A stretch of 21,056 nucleotides of DNA. It comes from Collinsella aerofaciens (GTDB lineage Bacteria > Actinomycetota > Coriobacteriia > Coriobacteriales > Coriobacteriaceae). The notes below the pieces were generated by a model, which was given only the letters and a program-made list of their open reading frames with translations, did not search any database and had not been told where the DNA came from. The translations under genes were made by a program, and so were the position numbers. The stretch spans positions 1 to 21,056 of the forward strand of contig NZ_CAAKNY010000023.1 in assembly GCF_901212495.1 (NCBI RefSeq). The letters are read 5' to 3'. This document shows positions 14,815-21,056 of the stretch, in pieces. Numbering within the stretch: position 1 is the first letter of the stretch; the number at the start of each line of letters is the position of its first letter.

Positions 14815-17067
14815 ATGGAGCAACTCCCACAATCGAGCCCACGCGGCCCGCGCCGCGCGCCCGATAACCGGGCGCCGCACGAACGCCCGCGCGCCGACCG
14901 CCGCACCGGCGAGTCGCGACGCGGCCCGAGCCCGCATCGAACGCCCACCAACAAGGGCGCCCATACAGCCAAGACCAACACCGGCACCACACGCTCGTCC
15001 GCTACCTACCAGCAGGTGCCCGCTCGTCCCAAGTCCCGCTACATTCCTGCGCTCGACGGCCTGCGTACGCTCGCCGTCGTCGCTGTGGTGCTCTATCACC
15101 TCAACCTCACGTGGGCTCAGGGCGGCCTGCTCGGCGTCACGATCTTCTTTGTGCTTTCGGGCTATCTGATCACGCGCTTGCTGCTCAACGAAGTCGCTAA
15201 GACCGGCCGCATCGACCTTAAGAGCTTCTGGATTCGCCGCATTCGCCGCCTATTCCCCGCCGTGGTAACCGTTGTGGTGGTGACTTGCGCGTTGTGCACC
15301 GTCTTTAACCACGTGATGCTCACCAAGATGCGCCCCGACATCCTGCCGTCGCTGCTGTTCTTCAACAACTGGTGGCAGATTGCCCAAAACGTTTCGTACT
15401 TCAATGCTCTGGGCGACCCCTCGCCGCTCACGCACTTTTGGTCGCTCGCCATCGAGGAACAGTTCTACCTGATTTGGCCGCCACTGCTGTTTGCCATGGT
15501 ATCCATGCATGTGAGCAAGCCCAACACGCGCCGCGTGGTTCTGGGCCTTTCCGCGGTGTCCGCCCTCGCCATGATGGCGCTTTACAACCCTGCCGCCGAC
15601 CCCAGCCGCGTGTACTACGGCACCGACACCCGCGTGTTCTCGCTGCTGCTGGGTGCCTGGATGGCCTTTATCCCCGATCGCGACCTGGCGCCGGTGCGTC
15701 TCGCCCATCGCCTAGGACTCGACCGCCTAGTTTGTGCTGCCAAGCGCGGTAAGCTCGACAAGAATGCCAAGAGCGGGCATGACGAGAAGACCGATTCCGC
15801 AGCCGAGGCCGCCCCGGCACAGCCAAACGCCCTCGTGCGCTTTTGGTCCTCGCCCGCATCCATCGATGTGTTGGGCGTCGTAGGCCTGGTTGGCCTTGCC
15901 GCCATGGTCGCGCTCACCAACGGCTACACCGCGTTCCAGTATCGCGGCGGCACGCTATTATGCTCCATCCTCACGCTCATGGTCATCGCGGCCTGTGTGC
16001 AGCCCCAGGGAATGGTTGCCCGCGCGCTGTCCGCCGAGCCGCTCGTGTGGGCTGGCAAGCGCTCGTACAGCATCTACCTGTGGCACTATCCGCTGCTGTT
16101 GCTCATGAACCCGGTCGCCAACATCAACGATACGCCCTGGTGGCAGTACATCTTGCAGGTACTTGCGGTGGTCGCCGTAGCAGAGTGCTGCTATCGCTTT
16201 ATCGAGACTCCGTTTAGGAAGGGCGCCTTTGGGCGCACCGTCGCCGAATTCCGCGATGGCACAACCACGCCCGCCAACTGGGCACGCGCGCATATTCCCG
16301 TGTGCGCCACTTGCGGCATCGTGCTTGTTATCGCACTGGGCGGTCTGATCTTTGTGCCGGAGACCTCTGCACTGAGCGGTGAGGGCGCCGAAGTCCTCAA
16401 CAAGGAAGCCAAGAACACCGCGCCCACCGACCAGCAGGCGGCCGACGGCGCCGACAAGGACAACGACGGCTTCCCCGATGGCTCCTACGACCTGTTGATG
16501 ATCGGCGACTCCGTGTCGCTGCGCGCCGTCGATTCCTTTGACGGCGTGTTCCCGCACAGCCACATCGATGCCGAAAAGGGCCGCCAATTCGATGCGGGGC
16601 GTGAGACATTTGAGGGCTATCTCCAACAGAACCTTGCCGGCAAGATCGTGGTCTTTGCGCTGGGCACTAACGGCTTGGTAACCGACGACCAGATCGACGC
16701 CATCATGGCCGATGCGGGAGATAAGCGTATTGTGGTGTTTGTGAACACGCGCAGCCCGCAGCCGTGGGTTGGCTCTACCAATCAGGTCATCGCCAACGCC
16801 GCTACGCGCTACAAGAACGTGCGCGTTATCGACTGGTACGGATACAGCGCCAACCGCAACGACCTGTTCGACGGCGACGGCACGCACCTGTCGGCCACCG
16901 GTGTAACCGAGTACCTCAACCTCATCCACGATGCGGTCAAAAAAGACCTGCCCGTGCACCCCGAGGACCACGCCAACGATCCGCAGCCGGCAGCTGTCAA
17001 GTCCGCCGCCGACGCACTCGTCAATGCCCTCGCCTACAAGCCACACAAGCTGGGCACCGACAAGTAA
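14815..17067 (+). CDS. OatA-like membrane acyltransferase with C-terminal SGNH domain
   Basis: A 750-residue two-domain protein. The first 70 or so residues are rich in Pro, Arg and Gly and probably disordered in the cytoplasm. An acyltransferase-3 membrane domain follows from YIPALDGLR (about 76), with FFVLSGYLITR and WSLAIEEQFYLIWP as family marks, a charged loop rich in Lys, Asp and Ala (about 305-345) and about ten or eleven membrane segments. The outer SGNH domain has GDS with Ser566, GTNG with Asn619, and DGTH with Asp688 and His691, a complete catalytic set. This layout is that of peptidoglycan O-acetyltransferase OatA and related wall or glycan acyltransferases. The ATG at 14815 is the only plausible start, though its ribosome site (GGATGA) is weak. 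It stands alone, divergent from the ribokinase operon. The acceptor glycan is unproven. Confidence 0.88.
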   Translation: MEQLPQSSPRGPRRAPDNRAPHERPRADRRTGESRRGPSPHRTPTNKGAHTAKTNTGTTRSSATYQQVPARPKSRYIPALDGLRTLAVVAVVLYHLNLTWAQGGLLGVTIFFVLSGYLITRLLLNEVAKTGRIDLKSFWIRRIRRLFPAVVTVVVVTCALCTVFNHVMLTKMRPDILPSLLFFNNWWQIAQNVSYFNALGDPSPLTHFWSLAIEEQFYLIWPPLLFAMVSMHVSKPNTRRVVLGLSAVSALAMMALYNPAADPSRVYYGTDTRVFSLLLGAWMAFIPDRDLAPVRLAHRLGLDRLVCAAKRGKLDKNAKSGHDEKTDSAAEAAPAQPNALVRFWSSPASIDVLGVVGLVGLAAMVALTNGYTAFQYRGGTLLCSILTLMVIAACVQPQGMVARALSAEPLVWAGKRSYSIYLWHYPLLLLMNPVANINDTPWWQYILQVLAVVAVAECCYRFIETPFRKGAFGRTVAEFRDGTTTPANWARAHIPVCATCGIVLVIALGGLIFVPETSALSGEGAEVLNKEAKNTAPTDQQAADGADKDNDGFPDGSYDLLMIGDSVSLRAVDSFDGVFPHSHIDAEKGRQFDAGRETFEGYLQQNLAGKIVVFALGTNGLVTDDQIDAIMADAGDKRIVVFVNTRSPQPWVGSTNQVIANAATRYKNVRVIDWYGYSANRNDLFDGDGTHLSATGVTEYLNLIHDAVKKDLPVHPEDHANDPQPAAVKSAADALVNALAYKPHKLGTDK

Positions 17068-17090
17068 CGCGCAGCCAAATCTGCTTACAC

Positions 17091-17128
17091 CCGCAGGGGG
17101 CGTCGGCTGTGGCCGACGCCCCCTGCGG
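17091..17128 (+). terminator. Strong hairpin after the acyltransferase gene
   Basis: A perfect 17-bp stem (CCGCAGGGGGCGTCGGC, 17091-17107, with its complement at 17112-17128) closes on a TGTG loop, 24 bases past the acyltransferase stop. No T-run follows directly; the nearest T-rich bases come about 17 bases on. It is best read as the transcript end or 3' stabiliser of the acyltransferase message. Confidence 0.6.
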
Positions 17129-17134
17129 CAGTTA

Positions 17135-17150
17135 GGGACGCTCCTTTTGT
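17135..17150. repeat. Decayed GGGACG-type repeat half
   Basis: GGGACGCTCCTTTTGT resembles the right half of the palindrome at 1600-1615 (GGGACGGTCCCTTTGT) with two changes. It has no partner arm here, so it may be a degraded copy. Similarity this short could arise by chance. Confidence 0.3.
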
Positions 17151-17299
17151 ACCGGCACCTGAAAGCCCTCCTGGCGCAGTCAATGAAGACCTCTACGGAT
17201 GAATTCCAAGCCGCTCCGCCGCCCCAGACATCGTTTCCGCGCCTCGCGCCTGCCCCAACCAATCAAAACAAGCCCTTTTCGCCGCAACCTCAAAGGTCT

Positions 17300-17529
17300 G
17301 TGGGCAAAAAAGGGCAAATATGAGTACTGTTACCATTTTAGTAGCAGCAAAAACAACCCAAAATAACGTCCGAGCGAACCCTATAACCCTCTAAAGCAGC
17401 CGACCTGACTGGTTTAAGGCGTATTGGAGTTAATTTTAATGAACATATTATATGTCATGTTCATTATCTTCTTGGATGAAAATGCTATTCACTTAGCAAC
17501 AGTACTCATTTTTAGCATTTTTTGCCCAC
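17300..17529. repeat. 230-bp AT-rich segment framed by 32-bp imperfect inverted repeats
   Basis: The ends 17300-17331 and 17498-17529 are inverted copies matching at 28 of 32 positions; both begin GTGGGCAAAAAA and end ATGAGTACTGTT when read inward. Inside lie a perfect 10-bp inverted repeat, TAATGAACAT (17437-17446) with ATGTTCATTA (17457-17466), and a TGCTA/TAGCA pair (17483-17498). No reading frame of note is present and no target-site duplication was found in the flanks. It could be a small non-autonomous mobile element, an RNA, or a paired protein-binding region. The rest of the 17151-17299 gap shows nothing recognisable. Confidence 0.65.
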
Positions 17530-17558
17530 TGCCATATAACTAACACCCTATAGCAGGC

Positions 17559-17590
17559 AAAAACAGGCCGCAGCCCATCGCTGCGGCCTG
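17559..17590 (-). terminator. Rho-independent terminator after the Nramp gene
   Basis: On the minus strand an 11-bp perfect stem, CAGGCCGCAGC with GCTGCGGCCTG (plus-strand arms 17564-17574 and 17580-17590), has a five-base loop and is followed by five T (17559-17563). It lies 20 bases past the Nramp stop and ends the MgtE-like and Nramp transcript. Confidence 0.93.
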
Positions 17591-17610
17591 CTCGGAAGCA
17601 AAAGAGGACG

Positions 17611-18873
17611 TTAAGCGCCGTAGCCCATCGCTTGCAGCATAAACATGACGACCGTCAGCACCGTAATCACGCCGATAGTCGCCCAAGTGAGCACGTTCCA
17701 TACGCGGCCGTTGCGGTTGGCGCCCATAATGTGGCGATCCGCCGCGATAACCACCTGGAATACCAAGACCACGGGCAGTAGCACGCCGTTGATGACCTGC
17801 GAGGTCATCATAATCTGGAACAGATCGACGCCGGGCATAAGCACCAGCACGGCAGAGATACCGATGATGGCCGTAATGATGCCGCGGTAAACCGGGGCCT
17901 CGTCCCAGCTGCGATCGGCGCCGCGCTCCCAACCAAAAGCCTCGCAGATGGCACTCGACGTAACGCCCGGCAGCACGCAGGCAGCCAAAAAGCTTGCTGC
18001 GACCAGGCCCGAGGCAAACAATACCGTGGACCACTGGCCCGCGATGGGCTCCAGCGCGCGGGCGGCATCGGCGGCATCGCTAATCTGAATACCCGCCGGG
18101 AACAGCACCGTACCGGTCGTGATGATAATGAAACCCGCAATGATATCAGCAGCGATCGAGCCGCTCACGGTATCAATACGCTGCAGCACGATGTCGTCCT
18201 CGCCCGCATTCTTATCGACTACGTTGTTCTGAGCCAAGAAGATCATCCACGGCGCGATGGTGGTACCGATCGTTGCGACCACGAGCGACACGTAGCTGGG
18301 ATCATTCTGAATATTGGGGACGACCAAGTCGACCGCGACCTCGCCCCAGTTGGGGCCGGCCATAAACGCGGCGACGATATAGGTCACGAACACGCAGCTT
18401 ACCAGCAGCAAAATCTTCTCGATGCGCTGGAAACTGCCCGACATGGTAAGCATCCACACCAGCAGCGCCACGAGCGGCACCGAGATGCTCGCCGGAACGC
18501 CAAACAGAGCAAGGCCGCTCGCGATACCCGCAAACTCCGAGATGGTCACCGCCGTGTTGGCGATCAACAGCGCCGCCATGGCCAGCACGCTCTTGCGCAC
18601 GCCAAAGCGCTCGCGAATGAGCGACGCCAGGCCCTTACCCGTGACGCATCCGCAGCGCGCCGCGGTCTCCTGCGTCACGATAAGCAGCACGGTCATGACG
18701 GGAAGCATCCAGAGCATCTTATAACCATAGCTGGCGCCCGCGCTGGAATACGTGGCGATACCGCCGGCATCGTTACCCGAAAGCGCCGCCAGCAGACCGG
18801 GGCCCATAGCGCCAAAGATGGCGGCGATGGTCAGCTTTTGTTTGGTGCTCGGCTTTTGGTTCGTGTTTTGCAC
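17611..18873 (-). CDS. Nramp-family divalent metal transporter, probably of the Mg2+-type (NRMT-like)
   Basis: A 420-residue membrane protein with the Nramp/LeuT fold and about eleven segments. The first-helix metal motif, DPGN in Mn/Fe transporters, is DAGG here (35-38), keeping Asp35 but losing the Asn ligand. The helix-6 motif, usually with Met then Pro-His, reads GTTIAPWM (203-210), so the Met ligand that excludes Mg and Ca is Ala207. The same kinds of change define Nramp-related magnesium transporters. Start is the GTG at 18873 with AGGTGG just upstream, 8 bp past the MgtE-like stop; an in-frame ATG at 18936 lies inside that gene and would add a non-family tail. Pairing with an MgtE-type Mg2+-sensing protein supports Mg2+ as substrate. 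Mn2+ transport is not excluded by sequence alone. Confidence 0.88.
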   Translation of the reverse strand: MQNTNQKPSTKQKLTIAAIFGAMGPGLLAALSGNDAGGIATYSSAGASYGYKMLWMLPVMTVLLIVTQETAARCGCVTGKGLASLIRERFGVRKSVLAMAALLIANTAVTISEFAGIASGLALFGVPASISVPLVALLVWMLTMSGSFQRIEKILLLVSCVFVTYIVAAFMAGPNWGEVAVDLVVPNIQNDPSYVSLVVATIGTTIAPWMIFLAQNNVVDKNAGEDDIVLQRIDTVSGSIAADIIAGFIIITTGTVLFPAGIQISDAADAARALEPIAGQWSTVLFASGLVAASFLAACVLPGVTSSAICEAFGWERGADRSWDEAPVYRGIITAIIGISAVLVLMPGVDLFQIMMTSQVINGVLLPVVLVFQVVIAADRHIMGANRNGRVWNVLTWATIGVITVLTVVMFMLQAMGYGA

Positions 18874-18881
18874 GCGACCAC

Positions 18882-20726
18882 CTATCCCATGACCGATATG
18901 GTGAGCAGCACCGCAGAGATGCAGTACGCCACACACGAGATCATGACGGCGATGACGTTCATGGCGGTACCCGACGTGTTAAGGTCGTGCTCATCGCGCC
19001 AGAACAGCACCATCAGATACATCACGGCGCTCATGTTGCCAATCAGACAAATGATGGCCGCGATGTTAAAGCAGCCGGTAAAGAGCTGCTCCTCAAACAT
19101 AGGGGCATCGGGGAACGCGGTGGTGCGCACCAGCTGCGCGCACAGGTAGGTCACGAGTGAAAGGATCAGGCCCATACCCGTGCTCTGGAAGAAGAATCCC
19201 AGGTACGGTTTGGGCTCGTCGTCGTGACCGTCGTACTCGAGGAAGTAGTTCTTGACGAACGACACCATGCGCGAGGCAGCCAGCAGCACGAGCGGCATGG
19301 CGCACATGGGGAACACCGCCAGATGCGCGGAGCCCAGCGTCGTCCCCAGCACCGTCGCCATAATGCATGAGGCGATGCCCCACACGACGACCCAATACTG
19401 ACGATGCACGAACCAGCTGAGCACGTTCGTCGAGTCATCCGATGCGCTATCGCCCGATCCGACACCGGCGATCTGCAGGTCCTCCTGATGCTCCTCGGCG
19501 ATAACGTCCATGGCGTCGTCGAAAGTTACGATACCCAGGATATGACGGTTCTCGTCGCAGACAGGGATGGCAACCAGGTCGTACTTGGTCATCTCGTCCG
19601 TCACGTCTTCCTGGTCCTCGTCGGGCGACACGTAAACCAGATCGCGATAGGCGAGCTGGCCCAGCGTGGCGTCGCGGTCGGCCACGATCAGCGTGCGCAG
19701 CGAAAGCACGCCCGTCAGCATGCCGCTCGGATCCTCGGTATAGACGTAATAGACACTCTCAAAGTCCTCGTCGAGTTTGCGAATCGCCTCGATGGCATCG
19801 CCGACCGTCGCCGAGGCGGGCAGCGAGACAAACTCCGAGGTCATGATGCGGCCGGCGGTGTTGTCCTCGTAGCCCAGCAGATTACGAATCGCCTTCTCCT
19901 CCTTGACGCCCATCAGGCGCAGGAGCTTCTCGGCCTTCTCATAATCGAGCTCGTCGATCAGGTCGGCAGCGTCGTCCGGGTCCATCATGGCCAGCATCGA
20001 CGATGCGTCGGTATCGGACAGGCCCTCGAGCATCTCGGTCATGAGCTCATCGTCATCGAACTCCGAAATGGCCTCGGCGGCTTGGGCGGTATCGAGCTGC
20101 GCGAACACCTGCGCGCGCAGGCGCGGATCGAGCTGCTCGATGATGTCAGCGATGTCGGCAGGATGCAGCTCGCCAAGCGTCTTGTGCGACACCGAGAGCT
20201 GGATGTTCTTAGTCGAGCGATCGAGCAGGTCCATGTAAGACCAGGCGATAATGTCCTCGCTAAGCGGCTTGCCCAGGTGCTTCATAAAGCTCTCGACGAC
20301 GTGCTCGAGCGCGGGGCTGATTGCACGCAGCAGACCGCGGGCGCCGACCTCGGCACCCAGCAGGCGCAGCTGATTTTCGCCCGACATGGAGAACTTGATG
20401 TCGTTGACGCGCACGACCTTCATGCCCTGCGTATCGACGATCTGCTTATTGAGAACATCGCGCGCCAGCAACAGCTCGGTCGGCTGCAGATATGAAAAGC
20501 GAATGTTGGTGGCAGACGTATTGAGGTACACACCCGTCTCGTCGATACGGTCGACCCATTTGCGCCAGCTGATCATAAACGGCGTCTTGCCGGGACCACG
20601 GAACGCGAGCGACGTCACGTGCGGAAAAACTTCGCCGGTTGCAATGCCAAAATCGTTAACCACGCCGAGCTTTTCGCCGTCGACGTCCAAGACCGGCAGT
20701 TTGAGCATCTCACTCAGATAATTCAA
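18882..20726 (-). CDS. PRC-barrel/MgtE_N/CBS protein with five-helix membrane domain
   Basis: A 614-residue protein. Order: PRC-barrel-like region (about 5-75, perhaps a second to 180), MgtE N-terminal helical domain (about 186-290, acidic, with the family motif NTAGRIMT at 289-296), paired CBS domains (about 293-412), an acidic linker, then five predicted membrane segments (about 444-464, 469-488, 509-532, 549-576, 587-611). In MgtE the cytoplasmic part senses Mg2+ and closes the pore. Here the membrane part lacks the Gly-Asn-rich loop and the last-helix Asp of MgtE, so conduction is uncertain. Start is the TTG at 20726, with GGGGAG about six bases upstream; no ATG in frame precedes it. It lies directly before the Nramp gene and may regulate or partner it. 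Family domains are clear, function is inference. Confidence 0.82.
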   Translation of the reverse strand: MNYLSEMLKLPVLDVDGEKLGVVNDFGIATGEVFPHVTSLAFRGPGKTPFMISWRKWVDRIDETGVYLNTSATNIRFSYLQPTELLLARDVLNKQIVDTQGMKVVRVNDIKFSMSGENQLRLLGAEVGARGLLRAISPALEHVVESFMKHLGKPLSEDIIAWSYMDLLDRSTKNIQLSVSHKTLGELHPADIADIIEQLDPRLRAQVFAQLDTAQAAEAISEFDDDELMTEMLEGLSDTDASSMLAMMDPDDAADLIDELDYEKAEKLLRLMGVKEEKAIRNLLGYEDNTAGRIMTSEFVSLPASATVGDAIEAIRKLDEDFESVYYVYTEDPSGMLTGVLSLRTLIVADRDATLGQLAYRDLVYVSPDEDQEDVTDEMTKYDLVAIPVCDENRHILGIVTFDDAMDVIAEEHQEDLQIAGVGSGDSASDDSTNVLSWFVHRQYWVVVWGIASCIMATVLGTTLGSAHLAVFPMCAMPLVLLAASRMVSFVKNYFLEYDGHDDEPKPYLGFFFQSTGMGLILSLVTYLCAQLVRTTAFPDAPMFEEQLFTGCFNIAAIICLIGNMSAVMYLMVLFWRDEHDLNTSGTAMNVIAVMISCVAYCISAVLLTISVMG

Positions 20727-21022
20727 TGGTGCTCCCCATCATTATTCCTACGGACCGCGCGACCATGCCGACACGCCATCCGTGGACTTTTAGATATGTA
20801 TACGCATGCGCAGGCGGCACACCGCTCGGCGCTCACACCCCGTGCACGCGCAGAAAGCACCTGCATGGGGTCATCGACTGTATGGTCGAGGTTTGGATTT
20901 CACCTGCAACCTTTCTCTTGACCCTCATTAACCGCAGTAACTATAGCATCAGCATCGCGCTGCTGCACCGAATTTATGCGCTGCACACTGCAGGCATACC
21001 AAACGCTAACGTATCCGTGACA
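20727..21022 (-). other. Gene-free leader of the MgtE-like/Nramp unit
   Basis: About 300 bases with no supported gene. On the minus strand TATAGT (20940-20945) is a candidate -10, without a good -35, which would give a leader of roughly 200 nt. In that leader ACCCCATGCA and TGCACGGGGT (plus-strand 20862-20871 and 20837-20846) pair with one mismatch, CGAC/GTCG arms sit at 20875-20888, and GGTT/AACC flank a GCAGGTGAAATCC segment. I looked for the M-box magnesium riboswitch core and did not see it. A long structured leader before metal-transport genes is still suggestive of control at RNA level. Confidence 0.35.
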
Positions 21023-21051
21023 TAGTCATTGGGGACGTTCTTTAATGACTA
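21023..21051. repeat. Short palindromic repeat with GGGGACG centre
   Basis: TAGTCATT (21023-21030) and AATGACTA (21044-21051) are perfect 8-bp inverted arms around a 13-base centre starting GGGGACGTTC. It shares the GGGACG core of the repeats at 9-65, 1587-1621 and 12617-12649 but has different arms. It lies at the window edge, so its neighbours on the right are unknown. Confidence 0.6.
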
Positions 21052-21056
21052 GTCGT

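Noticed and set aside
15958..17262. Minus-strand open frame of 434 codons opposite the acyltransferase
   Set aside because: Antisense to complete SGNH catalytic motifs and running past the gene into the hairpin region; no family features.
17068..17610. tRNA, CRISPR array or small gene in the longest gap
   Set aside because: No cloverleaf, no regularly spaced direct repeats and no frame with a ribosome site; only hairpins, the inverted-repeat segment and a terminator.
18874..18936. Earlier ATG start for the Nramp protein
   Set aside because: The extra 21 residues lie inside the MgtE-like coding region and are not Nramp-like; the GTG at 18873 has a ribosome site at proper spacing.
19404..20495. 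Plus-strand open frame of 363 codons opposite the MgtE-like gene
   Set aside because: Antisense shadow of recognised MgtE_N and CBS sequence.
20727..20945. M-box magnesium riboswitch
   Set aside because: The leader was read on the minus strand for the conserved GGTGAGGCTCC-type core and the downstream CTAAAGCTC-type segment; neither is present.
20726..21025. Plus-strand frame of 99 codons in the leader region
   Set aside because: It begins in the ribosome-site area of the opposite gene, has no ribosome site of its own and no recognisable content.

Overview
The window looks like a chromosomal stretch from a high-GC, Gram-positive gut actinobacterium of the class Coriobacteriia, most likely Collinsella or a close relative. 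This rests on overall composition, the mix of a lactose/cellobiose-type PTS with LacI regulators, a Nramp transporter of the Mg-selective type known from Eggerthella, and short GGGACG-core palindromes between genes. No rRNA, tRNA, CRISPR array, integrase or transposase gene was seen. The taxonomic call is an inference from reading alone.

Region 1 (1-12600) is one carbohydrate-utilisation locus. A leftward operon encodes a FucI-like sugar isomerase, the two halves of a split transketolase, and an FGGY kinase with glycerol-kinase-like pocket residues, closed by a GGGACG-type terminator. A second leftward operon encodes an alpha/beta hydrolase, a DUF5060/DUF4038 apiosidase-like glycosidase, and PTS IIC, IIB and IIA, closed by a UUCG-loop terminator. 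Two LacI regulators lie head-on with stop codons overlapping by 4 bp. A common core box (TAAATGTTTA, or one base off) sits in front of both operons and both regulators. The combination of apiosidase-like enzyme, ketose-forming isomerase, pentulose-type kinase and split transketolase matches the known D-apiose to D-apulose to D-apulose 4-phosphate to transketolase route. The working hypothesis is a PTS-fed pathway for an apiose-containing plant glycoside that is taken apart inside the cell. The substrate is not proven by sequence.

Region 2 (12611-14815) is a nucleoside hydrolase and ribokinase operon, which together would turn nucleosides into a free base and ribose 5-phosphate. A GTTCAC/GTGAAC palindrome overlaps its likely promoter.

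Region 3 (14815-17600) holds a two-domain OatA-like membrane acyltransferase, followed by a strong 17-bp hairpin and an AT-rich 230-bp segment framed by 32-bp imperfect inverted repeats, which no gene explains.

Region 4 (17559-21056) is a leftward two-gene unit. The first gene is a 614-residue PRC-barrel/MgtE_N/CBS protein with a five-helix membrane domain that lacks the usual MgtE pore motifs. The second is a Nramp homologue whose metal-site motifs are changed in the way described for Nramp-related magnesium transporters. They look like a paired Mg2+ uptake and sensing system, preceded by a long, structured, gene-free leader.
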